From contig OZ020612.1 in NCBI GenBank assembly GCA_963971575.1, positions 67,701,869 through 67,765,868 on the forward strand: a DNA stretch of 64,000 nt, in the 5' to 3' direction. The DNA is from Liopterus haemorrhoidalis (lineage: Eukaryota; Arthropoda; Insecta; Coleoptera; Dytiscidae). Positions 13,201 through 20,024 of the stretch are shown in pieces. The notes below the pieces were generated by a model, which was not told where the DNA came from, made no database searches, and saw nothing but the letters and a program-made list of their open reading frames with translations. The translations under genes were made by a program, and so were the position numbers. Positions within the stretch are counted from its first letter, which is position 1. Every line of letters starts with the position of its first letter.

Positions 13201-16200
13201 GGCATGCATGACATTTTGTATTTGAGCTAAAAACAACATTATTTAGTGAAATGCAAAAAGGCATGCAAAATAATATGACCTAAATTTTCCAATTTTTTTT
13301 TTTTGCAACTTTTCTTATTATTTATTATGTGATGGGCTTCCTCGGCATGCATGCCATTTTGTATTTGAGCTAAAAACAACATTATTTAGTGAAATGCAAA
13401 AAGCATGCAAAATAATATGACCTAAATTTTCCAATTTTTTTTATAACTTTTCTTATTATTTATGATGTGATGGGCTTCCTCGGCATGCATGCCATTTTGC
13501 ATTTGAGCTAAAAACAACATTATTTAGTGAAATGCAAAAAGGCATGCAAAATAATATGACCTAAATTTTCCAATTTTTTTTTTTGCAACTTTTCTTATTA
13601 TTTATTATGTGATGGGCTTCCTCGGCATGCATGCCATTTTGTATTTGCGCTAAAAACAACATTATTTAGTGAAATGCAAAAAGCATGCAAAATAATATGA
13701 CCTAAATTTTCCAATTTTTTTTATAACTTTTCTTATTATTTATGATGTGATGGGCTTCCTCGGCATGCATGCCATTTTGCATTTGAGCTAAAAACAACAT
13801 TATTTAGTGAAATGCAAAAAGGCATGCAAAATAATATGACCTAAATTTTCCAATTTTTTTTTTTGCAACTTTTCTTATTATTTATTATGTGATGGGCTTC
13901 CTCGGCATGCATGCCATTTTGTATTTGAGCTAAAAACAACATTATTTAGTGAAATGCAAAAAGCATGCAAAATAATATGACCTAAATTTTCCAATTTTTT
14001 TTATAACTTTTCTTATTATTTATGATGTGATGGGCTTCCTCGGCATGCATGCCATTTTGCATTTGAGCTAAAAACAACATTATTTAGTGAAATGCAAAAA
14101 GGCATGCAAAATAATATGACCTAAATTTTCCAATTTTTTTTTTTGCAACTTTTCTTATTATTTTTGATGTGATGTGCTTCCTCGGCATGCATGCCATTTT
14201 GTATTTGAGCTAAAAACAACATTATTTAGTGAAATGCAAAAAAGCATGCAAAATAGCATGCAAAATAATATCTCCTAAATTTTCCAATTTTTTTTTGCAA
14301 CTTATTATTTATGATGTGATGGGCTTCCTCGGCATGCATGCCATTTAAATTTTGGACATTTTACACTATAAAATTCACATTTCACTTTATTTGGCGTTGT
14401 CTAAGATCACGTAAAATCCTATTCAAATTTTCACAAAAATTTTCTGAAAATTTCCACCTTTAGGCCAACGAGGGCCCCATGCCAATTTTTTTTATAGGGA
14501 TTTTATGACACAAACTTTTATTCTTTTCATTGGCATGCTGCATGAAAACGCGGAAATGAATATTTTTTTATTACAAGATCACGTGATCGTTTGAGCCCTT
14601 TGGGATCCTGCGAATCGCATGCCTATAATTAAAAGACTTTAAATTTGTTTTAACTTGCTTTTGATAAAAGGGCAAGCATTATTAAATCAGAGAAAAACAC
14701 AATTTTTGTGCAAGTGGAAATGCAATTTTCCATATGACCGGAAAGTGTGCAGGGGTTTAGTACCATCCTTTCTTTGTTGTCACAGGGTAAATAAAAAGTC
14801 TGTTCGAATATTAGAATAGACTTTAGGTTATGGTATGAGGTTGTAAAAGGGGTCAGTTACCATAATATTTCACAGATTAAAATAGAAATATTACATTAAA
14901 TTACATTATATATTAATAAATACCTTTTTTATTGGGCACTCGAAAGGTGGTTTTATACTTTCCACAAGTTGTGTCCACATTTGTCCCTTTGCATGTGCTA
15001 ACGGGCAAAAATTACTTGTATGTAACGGACTCCAAGTTTCGCAGTTGTCTAAATTGTCCTTTGATTTGCATCGTTTCAGATAATTCCACAACTGAAAAGT
15101 ATTGATAAATTACAAAGAAGGAAAGTAATAATTGATTTCCAACGTTGGTTTCAACGTCAAATTATTAATTATTCAACGCGAATAACTGTCAACGTGGATT
15201 AAAAACTTTTTTTTTTACATTGTAAATGTGGTGACGTTTAAAACCAATCTAAGCAAGATGAAACAGCTCAATCTTCTAATACACTAAATTCATTCCAGAG
15301 TTAATATTTTGTGAATTTCTCGGTATTCTAAAAGGGTCAGTTTAAGGCTTTTATTGTGAATGTGTAGGATTTTAAAGTCATTAACGAATCTTGTGAAACT
15401 TTAGTTATTTATTAATCTTATAAAAATAAAATTTTTGTGTACTGGGTAATCCAACACTGTATATTGACGTGATTTTGGCCAAAATTGACAAATAATTTTT
15501 TCACATACCCTATGTCCCAGAAGGATTAATTTAAAAATCTGAAAAAATTCAGAGTAATGCATATTGTTGTGATCCGAATCAGTACGCTTCAAAATTTTGA
15601 TCAATTTAGTCATCGAATATCATTTGGTATTTTTACCTCAAATTTTTTTTCTAAATCCTTCGTAACATTGACTTCGTAGTACAAATTTGTTCCGTATTTA
15701 GTGTAGGTGAGCTGCATATTTTGGACATTCATGAATGCATCTTTTGGATGGTCATCGCAAGGTTCCACCATGTCTATTCGGATACCTTTTTTGTACTAAA
15801 AAAAAAATCGTTAACGAATTGTTTGAATGCAAATTTGCATGACTAGAAAAACTAGGATTATAGCTGCTATGGTAACATGAAACAGTGTTTTAGTTTTACC
15901 TGTACATTTTCTGCTGCGCAAAAAAGGAACATCGACAGAATGAATGTTAACTTTAACATATTTGTAGAATATTTTTTCTGTTTAATTAATTGATTTATTT
16001 ATATACTCTTTTATCATCAATCTGTCCTCTTCCTTTCCGTTTTATTAAAATTAAAAACTGTTATTAATAATCAATTGAAGATCTTGTGCTATATAATTTC
16101 AGATAACTTATTGTGAATTATAGTAATCAGAAATAATAATTAAATAATTTTATTAGTAATAATTTTATCTTATATATAAAAATCAATTTTTGTTTGTTTG

Positions 16201-19200
16201 TCTGTTCTTTATGTAAAGCCAAACGGATTGACCAATAGTCATCAAATTTAGTACAGGGGGTAAAATAATCCCAGAAAGATTTTAGTGAGGGTTCCAACTT
16301 CGTCCATGTCCCCCTAGGTGGCGTTATATTCTTCTTTCTAGGATTTAGAGTTGTTAAATGCCATAGCAAAGCACGGGTACTCCAGCTAGTATTATCTAGA
16401 TTTGATTCAACCAGAAAAAAAAATCTTTTCTCATCTCTACTAGGAATTTTGTATACATTTGGTAATAGCATCTCATAAAATTATTTAGATGATTAAAGCG
16501 ATTTATTAGTTTTGAAAATGTTTGAAAGTTTTCCCTGCCCTTAGCATTTTCACGACATACCGGTAACTACCATGTCGTGTCAATTACCATAATTATTCAA
16601 TGTGTTTAATTGTAAAGATACATTACCCACATACAATTAGAAATTATCTCGCATGAAAGCTAATAACTATTAATCTTTGTATTACTTTCATGAAAGTATT
16701 TAATGCCTTCTGAATTTATGAAATTTTAACATATCTTGTGTAAAAACTAGTGATGTGCCGGATCACATAAAAGCCAGATCCGCGGATATAGATAAATTTA
16801 CGGATACGGCCATGGGTCTTCCATTCAAGTAGAAAAACGAAGACGCTAAGAACATTAAAAACACGTGTGTTTAGTTACACTTGAGTTTTCATCCCTTCAC
16901 ATAAGTTTTAGAACTCATAAGATTTTTTTACCGACCGCCAACATATAATGGGTGTTTTTTTTAGAGGTATAGAACTTTAAATTGCAATAAAACAACGATG
17001 GATTATTCGATTGACATGAATTTTTTTTTATTCGAAAGATAATCTTGTGGCATTACATTTTAAATATGATTTCTGGCATATGACCGCCACGGCTGGCTCG
17101 GATGTAGTCCAATCTGGACGTCCAATTTTCGATGACTTTTTCCAACATTTGTGGCCGTATATCGGCAATAACACGGCGAATGTTGTCTTCCAAATGGTCA
17201 AGCGTTTGTGGCTTATCCGCATAGACCAATGACTTTACATAGCCCCACAGAAAGTAGTCCAGCGGTGTTAAATCATAAGATCTTGGAGGCCAATTCACAG
17301 GTCCAAAACGTGAAATTAGGCGGTCACCAAACGTGTCTTTCAATAAATCGATTGTGGCACGAGCTGTGTGACATGTTGCGCCGTCTTGTTGGTATGATTT
17401 AATGTAATGCCACAAGATTATCTTTCGAATAAAAAAAAATTCATGTCAATCGAATAATCCATCGTTGTTTTATTGCAATTTAAAGTTCTATACCTCTAAA
17501 AAAAAACACCCGTTATAAAGCCGCGGTCTGACTGATCGAGTGCTGTCGATCGTTTGCTGTCGAGCAAATTTCAAACACACGTTAACTAAGGGCATGAGTC
17601 GCACTGAACCATCGTTTGCTGTCAAGTAGCATCAAGTTGTTTGTATTTCAAACCGGTTTGAATTTCACACGACGCTCGAGGCAATAGCACATGCGCATTT
17701 AAGCATATACAGTTCATAACCATATATTATTTGACAGTTGGAACGACAAAAAAAAAAAAAAAAAATTACAATATAGAGTAAAATGGACTCGCTAATTAGT
17801 ATTAACTGTTTGATAGTATTATTTTAGGTTGGAATATGCACTATTTGACAAGTGAGAAACAAATTTACTTGACACTGAATGATCGATAATACTCGACAGT
17901 ACTTGATCAGTCAGACCAGCTTTTAAATTTTTAAATGACGCTACACGACTCTACGTTACACGACAGCGCTCGATCAGTCAGACTGCTGCCTAAGGGAGAT
18001 ATTGTGATCATACCAATTTTGACATTTCGAGATTTCGATGGATCTCCACGAATTGAGGTCCCTATAGAACGTTTTGACTATTTTTAGCATGATGTCTGTC
18101 GGTCTGTCTGTCCGTCCGTCCGTCCGTCTGTCTGTCTGTCTGTCTGTCTGTGCGTCCGTCCGTCTGTCTGTCTGTCTGTGTACACGTACAGAGCAAATTC
18201 GGCTAAAAGGATTTTTATGAAACTTCATATTTAAGCTCTTGATATCAATGGCACGAGTTGATCAACTTTTGGTAAAAATCGGTTGACTAGAAATGGGAGT
18301 TTACTCGTGTCGATTTTAAGATTTCATAACAGAAAAATATTTCGAAAAAAAATATTTAACAAAAGTTGCTATAAAATCAATAACTAACAACTTATTTCAG
18401 ACATTTTTTGATAAAACAAAAAAATATAACATTTATTTAATTTTTTGAAATAGGGCCCCCGTTAGGCTTTTTTTGTATAGATATATAAACTTTGTCTCTC
18501 ATATAAGGAGCAGAAACTAATTCTATCTCCATGTATAAAATTTTATCAAAATTGGCCCATAAACATTAAAAATATTGTAATTTTAAAAAAATTGGACCCC
18601 CATTTAGGTTTTTTTTGTACACATACATGAATTTTGAACACCTACATACCAGCAGACACTAATTCTAATATTCTGTGTCAAATCCCATCGAAATCGGTCC
18701 ATAAATAAGCGAGTTATGGCCGTGCTCTATTTTTGGTCAAAACTGGAGCAAATTTTTTTACCAACTTGCGAATTTGATGTTTTTGACTATACAGTCAAAA
18801 GCCTCATGCACTCCTAATTCTAAAACTGTAAGTATTTTCAAAATCCGTTCATAAATAAGCGAGCTACAGTCATTTGAACTAGTTTCCATTAATCCGCTCT
18901 AATTATTTGGTCTAATTCAGTAATTAGTTCAGATATTTGGTTTAGTTTAGGTGTATTCCCGGGTTAGCAGCACTTGCCATACATTTCTGAATCAAATCAA
19001 AATATAAATATACGTCATTAGGATTACAATGTAATTTACTGGAAAAACGTATGTTTTAATTGTAATTTATGCAGATAAAATTTGGTCAAGGACTTTTTAA
19101 TTAGGCCTTTTGATTGGCCCTAGCGACGGTAAGAATCCCAAGATGGCTACCTATTTTTGTCTAATGATGACATTTGATATTTTTTAAGGAAATTAAATTG

Positions 19201-20024
19201 AAATTTTGTGCTGAAAAGTTGTAAAAAGGTAAAAAATATTTTAAAATTTAATTAGAATTTATTATTTATATTTCACAACAGAAAAATATTTCGAAAAAAT
19301 TATTTAACAAAAGTTGCTATAAAAGCAATAGCTAATAACTTTTATTTGAGACATTTTTTGATAAAACGAAAAAAAAATTGAAAAAAGTATTTATTTTTTC
19401 ATACTTATATGTAACGTTTCCATGGTCATGATAAATAATATCTCTGTTAGAAAATATTAGGCCAAATTATTTCTACTCTGCTGCTAGAATGTATTTTATG
19501 CAAGTACTTTGTGATGGCGGTCGGTCCTGTGGTGGCCACAGCTGATTTTTTAGACATCACTTGCATTTGGAAGCGGGGATCTTTTTTTGTCGTCATTTGA
19601 ATTTTGAAGGTAAAATCGTTGGGTTTTGGTCAGCACTTGTGTTAAGAGAGATGCCGTGTTAAAATGTGCCGGTCGGGTCAGTATTTCCCAATAAATGTAG
19701 CTCCCAGTCCATCCCTGACCATGTACACAATTTTGTCTTCCTCCCCATTTTGTAGTTTCATATTATTAATCATCTTTGACCAGAATATACGCAATATTTT
19801 AAATAAGCAACTACCTTGTGAACAGCTCGTTGGTTTAAATACTGTTTTTTTATTTGCAGGTGACCTGAAGTTAAAGCCTTACGTAATTGCTGAACCGGAC
19901 GTGGCAGTAGTCCCACTGGACGGTGATGAAGAGTTCCTTATTATGGCCTGCGACGGTCTCTGGGATTTTGTCTCTGAAGACGACGCCGCTCTAGAGGTCT
20001 ATAACAGAGTTCGACTACAACCTG
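3949..20024 (+). CDS. PPM1E/PPM1F-like: PP2C-family protein phosphatase, POPX/PPM1E-PPM1F type (five internal exons, partial)
   Basis: Mg/Mn-dependent Ser/Thr phosphatase; POPX enzymes are known to act on PAK-type and CaM kinases. Exons 3949-4157, 4214-4402, 5715-5864, 6372-6465 and 19860-20024, all with AG/GT borders, join in frame to 807 nt (about 269 codons). Catalytic motifs appear in order: RRRMEDRH (metal-binding D), AIFDGHAG (DGH), [46 protein letters not shown], then ACDGLWDFV. The order and the text around them match POPX phosphatases better than other PP2Cs. The upstream N-terminal region and the final exon with the DN(I/T) metal site were not found. The first exon enters in phase 1, so earlier exons must exist. 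The 13,394-bp intron 6466-19859 contains two antisense genes and several transposons. The family call is firm; the exact orthologue is inference. Confidence 0.9.
4214..4402 (+). CDS. PPM1E/PPM1F-like: Phosphatase exon B: DGH motif
   Basis: 189 bp, phase 0 at both ends, separated from exon A by a 56-bp intron. It encodes [20 protein letters not shown] followed by [16 protein letters not shown] and a helix ending [12 protein letters not shown] carries the second metal ligand. POPX relatives usually read DGHGG; here it is DGHAG. Donor GAA|GTAAGA. Confidence 0.92.
4403..5714. other. Phosphatase intron with transposon remnants
   Basis: This intron between exons B and C contains a 13-bp inverted repeat pair (AAGACTAAAGGAA near 4492; TTCCTTTAGTCTT near 4888). 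That may mark a small non-autonomous element, but no target duplication was established. A Tc1-like transposase remnant follows at 5170-5533. Confidence 0.4.
5170..5533 (-). pseudogene. Tc1-like transposase remnant
   Basis: Read on the minus strand, it starts with a second-HTH segment ([19 protein letters not shown]), then [18 protein letters not shown], then VIFSDESSF in another frame. This is the order of Tc1 transposases, where FSDES carries the first catalytic D. Frameshifts separate the blocks and the rest of the DDE domain is gone. It lies in the phosphatase intron, opposite to the gene. Confidence 0.7.
5715..5864 (+). CDS. PPM1E/PPM1F-like: Phosphatase exon C: SGTT and GDSQ motifs
   Basis: 150 bp, phase 0 at both ends. 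It encodes [18 protein letters not shown], then [18 protein letters not shown] and [13 protein letters not shown], the central beta-sandwich strands of PP2C. The acceptor has a long T-tract ending TTTTTTAG; the donor is AAG|GTAAAT. Confidence 0.93.
6372..6465 (+). CDS. PPM1E/PPM1F-like: Phosphatase exon D: DEKERI to SRAIG
   Basis: 94 bp, enters in phase 0 and leaves in phase 1 (ATT G|GTAAGA). It encodes [19 protein letters not shown], then [12 protein letters not shown] with the split glycine completed in exon E. The split codon GGT is restored exactly by the exon starting at 19860, which proves the long intron skips everything between. Confidence 0.92.
6539..6703 (-). CDS. Paralogue 1 last exon
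   Basis: On the minus strand the acceptor TTTTCAG precedes 6703. The exon encodes [20 protein letters not shown], then [14 protein letters not shown] and TAA (6539-6541). It matches the paralogue exon 12254-12412 in position, phase, the N-S/G-T motif, the IP turn and the MC pair. It starts only 73 bp beyond the phosphatase donor, so the two genes are tightly apposed here. Confidence 0.7.
   Translation of the reverse strand: MEYTLNSTFELGNAGMLIPIPVDDSVWDGSGKIYVNKVLKSAMCFMFQIRRYTI
6539..9597 (-). CDS. ML-like secreted six-cysteine protein, paralogue 1 (5' exon not found)
   Basis: Three minus-strand exons (9439-9597, 8505-8672, 6539-6703) join in phase 0 to 163 codons plus a TAA stop. Cysteine landmarks in order: [52 protein letters not shown]. 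This spacing, the DNC start and the CPIK turn recall ML (MD-2/GM2 activator-like) secreted lipid-binding proteins; DUF1091-type insect proteins are an alternative. Two NXT/S sites (ANVT, LNST) fit secretion. All three exons align with the paralogue at 12254-15959, two with identical length. No signal-peptide exon was found in the 400 bp before 9597, where R-family and hairpin repeats begin, so it may be distant or lost. The gene lies inside the phosphatase intron on the opposite strand. Confidence 0.68.
6958..8350. mobile_element. hAT element, non-autonomous, perfect 8-bp target duplication
   Basis: The terminal sequence TAGAGATGGG at 6958 mirrors CCCATCTCTA ending at 8350. CTGTTAAC flanks both sides (6950-6957 and 8351-8358), the 8-bp duplication expected of hAT. 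No transposase. The inside is repetitive: a second TAGAGATGGGAATTTCGG at about 7617, a ~110-bp block (ACCAGATGTGTTAAG...) present at 7501 and again at 7968, several GGTCGGTCGTTCG-rich subterminal repeats, and a CT microsatellite. It sits in the last intron of ML-like paralogue 1. Confidence 0.93.
7321..7352. repeat. (CT)n microsatellite
   Basis: Uninterrupted CT dinucleotides inside the hAT element. Confidence 0.95.
8505..8672 (-). CDS. Paralogue 1 middle exon
   Basis: 168 bp, exactly the length of the matching exon in paralogue 2 (14924-15091). On the minus strand the acceptor TTTCAG precedes [17 protein letters not shown]. It ends PPWKCPIKP with donor CCG|GTAAAT. It carries four of the six conserved cysteines. 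A TG microsatellite begins just inside the following intron. Confidence 0.75.
8713..9300. mobile_element. Tigger/pogo-like element with transposase C-terminal remnant
   Basis: The TIRs start CAGTGGAACCCCGCCATTCG and are mirrored at 9281-9300, with TA on both sides (8711-8712 and 9301-9302). A minus-strand ORF at 8986-9207 ([20 protein letters not shown], then an acidic tail) fits the C-terminal tail of a Tigger transposase. The DNA-binding and DDE domains are missing. It is the counterpart of the 1326-1997 element, which keeps only the N-terminus. It sits in an intron of ML-like paralogue 1. Confidence 0.85.
9439..9597 (-). CDS. Paralogue 1 first detected exon
   Basis: 159 bp, identical in length to the matching exon of paralogue 2. 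The acceptor TATTTAAG precedes [13 protein letters not shown], with 12 residues before the first cysteine as in the paralogue. It ends [10 protein letters not shown] with donor GAG|GTAAGT. A later AG would give a shorter exon, but the length match supports this start. Confidence 0.7.
9897..9975. repeat. 79-bp near-perfect hairpin
   Basis: Two 30-nt arms (9897-9926 and 9946-9975; AATGACTATCGAGTTCCGCA... and its complement) differ at one position around a 19-nt loop. A poly-A run lies on the left and a copy of repeat family R starts immediately to the right. It could be a tiny MITE or the terminal hairpin of a larger element. Confidence 0.85.
9976..11505 (+). repeat. Repeat family R, copy 1 (TCTG/TCCG microsatellite inside)
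   Basis: Head: TTTTTACCGACCGCCAACAT. Next come GGTATTGTGATCATACC-like sequence, a (TCTG/TCCG)n tract at about 10101-10214, and a body containing GCACGAGTTGATCAACTTTT. Tail: GGTCCTGTGGTGGCCACAGC. The last ~150 bp occur twice in tandem (11206-11353 and 11354-11505). No coding capacity or clear terminal inverted repeats. Other copies lie at 16926/17991, 32041, 56783 and 57283. A non-autonomous Helitron-like or unknown element is possible. Confidence 0.85.
11506..12253. other. AT-rich spacer between the two ML-like genes
   Basis: No ORF or repeat recognised. I looked here for the missing signal-peptide exon of paralogue 1 on the minus strand and did not find one. Confidence 0.5.
12254..12412 (-). 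CDS. Paralogue 2 last exon
   Basis: The acceptor TATTACAG precedes 12412. It encodes [19 protein letters not shown], then [15 protein letters not shown] and [13 protein letters not shown] with TAA at 12254-12256. 159 bp. The upstream codon set ends CPIKK, so the join reads CPIKKGFY, the turn typical of GM2-activator-like proteins. Confidence 0.75.
   Translation of the reverse strand, partial: GFYVANGTLDINGYMFIPFEGYYWRANVKVYTHKKRIRFSMCWLFTIDRFRV
12254..15959 (-). CDS. ML-like secreted six-cysteine protein, paralogue 2 (complete, four exons)
   Basis: Exons 15900-15959, 15637-15795, 14924-15091 and 12254-12412 on the minus strand give 181 codons, all junctions in phase 0 with GT/AG. Exon 1 encodes a 20-residue hydrophobic signal peptide start ([15 protein letters not shown]). 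Cysteine landmarks: [48 protein letters not shown]. The CPIKKGFY-ANGT turn, the W/R strand ([11 protein letters not shown]) and the size fit the ML fold (GM2 activator/MD-2/NPC2 type), whose known role is binding lipids outside or inside membranous compartments; the ligand is unknown. NXT/S sites at NVT and NGT suggest glycosylation. The gene is nested antisense in the phosphatase intron, and its third intron holds a satellite-filled transposon. The gene structure is strong; the fold assignment is moderate. Confidence 0.75.
12657..14791. mobile_element. TIR element packed with a satellite array, TA target
   Basis: TTTACCCTGTGACAACAAAG at 12657 is mirrored by its complement ending at 14791. 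The inverted repeat continues to about 36 bp (GATGGTACTAAA, one mismatch). TA flanks both sides (12655-12656 and 14792-14793). Between the arms lie a 12-unit satellite (about 12700-14346) and about 440 bp of unique sequence. No transposase. It occupies most of the last intron of ML-like paralogue 2. Confidence 0.85.
12700..14346. repeat. ~140-bp satellite, 12 units, with 280-bp higher-order structure
   Basis: The motif GGCATGCATGCC, a perfect 12-bp palindrome, starts at 12775, 12917, 13059, 13201 (last bases changed), 13344, 13482, 13624, 13762, 13904, 14042, 14184 and 14331. Spacing is 142-143 bp in the first part. It then alternates 138/142, because units with TTTTATAACTTTTC and AAAAGCATGC alternate with units having TTTTTGCAACTTTTC, giving a 280-bp dimer. 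Short ORFs across it are repeat artefacts. Confidence 0.95.
14924..15091 (-). CDS. Paralogue 2 third exon
   Basis: 168 bp. Acceptor TTTTCAG, then [17 protein letters not shown]; it ends [13 protein letters not shown] with donor AAG|GTATTT. Same length, phase and cysteine positions as the paralogue 1 exon at 8505-8672. Confidence 0.78.
15637..15795 (-). CDS. Paralogue 2 second exon
   Basis: 159 bp. Acceptor TTTTTTTTTAG, then [17 protein letters not shown]; it ends [12 protein letters not shown] with donor GAG|GTAAAA. It encodes the first cysteine and the first beta strands. Confidence 0.75.
15900..15959 (-). CDS. Paralogue 2 signal-peptide exon
   Basis: 20 codons from ATG (complement of 15957-15959) to [29 protein letters not shown]. 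The basic residue, hydrophobic core and small residues before AEN fit a cleavable signal peptide. It is 104 bp from the next exon. Confidence 0.75.
16170..16389 (+). mobile_element. Helitron-like non-autonomous fragment
   Basis: Begins near ATCAATTTTTGTTTGTTTGT, followed by AAGCCAAACGGATTGACC and CATCAAATTTAGTACA. It ends CACGGGTACTCCAGCTAG before T. The TTTG-rich start, the ACGG...AAATTT core and a CTAG end before T resemble widespread arthropod Helitron-type MITEs. No terminal duplication is expected for Helitrons and none is seen. Confidence 0.45.
16926..16947 (+). repeat. Family R copy 2, displaced head
   Basis: TTTTTTACCGACCGCCAACA is the head of family R. The rest of this copy resumes at 17991 after two nested insertions (mariner and MITE). 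Confidence 0.8.
16948..17513. mobile_element. DD41D mariner deletion derivative with ~113-bp TIRs
   Basis: The arms at 16948-17060 and 17401-17513 are almost identical inverted copies (only homopolymer-length and terminal-base differences seen). TA lies on each side (16946-16947 and 17514-17515). The 340 bp between them keep the C-terminal third of a transposase. One arm abuts the coding part exactly before the second catalytic D, so the element is a foldback derivative of a longer mariner. Confidence 0.9.
17053..17415 (-). pseudogene. Mariner transposase C-terminal third
   Basis: It reads [19 protein letters not shown], then [19 protein letters not shown] and [20 protein letters not shown]. 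The D of QDGAT and the D of TPLDYF are separated by 41 residues, the spacing of DD41D (rosa-type) mariners. The first catalytic D and the DNA-binding domain are missing, so it is inactive. The apparent start MWHYIK is TIR sequence, not a true N-terminus. Confidence 0.85.
17519..17990. mobile_element. MITE with TAA duplication (PIF/Harbinger-like)
   Basis: The left end, GCCGCGGTCTGACTGATCGA, mirrors the right end (complement GGCAGCAGTCTGACTGATCG). TAA lies at 17516-17518 and 17991-17993. TGCTGTCG motifs recur inside, and a poly-A tract is at 17749-17765. It is inserted in the head of family R copy 2. Confidence 0.75.
17991..19550 (+). repeat. Repeat family R, copy 2 (longest body)
   Basis: Continues the R head from 16926-16947. 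It has a TCTG/TCCG tract at about 18092-18180 and a tail ending GGTGGCCACAGCTGATTTTT. It retains about 230 bp (about 18530-18760) missing from copy 1, including GACCCCCATTTAGG and AAGCGAGTTATGGCCG. Confidence 0.85.
19860..20024 (+). CDS. PPM1E/PPM1F-like: Phosphatase exon E: GDLKLKPY to DGLWDFV
   Basis: 165 bp. The acceptor TTTGCAG precedes 19860, and the exon starts by completing the split glycine of exon D. It encodes [19 protein letters not shown], then [19 protein letters not shown] and [11 protein letters not shown] with donor G|GTGAGT. The ACDG aspartate is a metal ligand. It leaves in phase 1, so at least one more exon must follow. Confidence 0.93.

Larger units (their letters stand above)
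6466..19859. other. 13.4-kb phosphatase intron hosting two antisense genes
   Basis: The donor GTAAGA at 6466 and acceptor TTTGCAG ending at 19859 bracket two minus-strand ML-like genes (6539-9597 and 12254-15959). They also bracket a hAT, a Tigger-like element, a satellite-bearing TIR element, a Helitron-like tail, a DD41D mariner derivative, a TAA-duplicating MITE and two long copies of repeat family R. Confidence 0.85.

Noticed and set aside
12749..13239. Repeated 68-codon ORFs on the minus strand.
   Set aside because: One per satellite unit, generated by the 142-bp period; no evidence of expression or a protein family.
12700..14346. CRISPR-like array of regularly spaced repeats.
   Set aside because: The whole unit repeats with no unique spacers, and the DNA is eukaryotic. 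It is a satellite.
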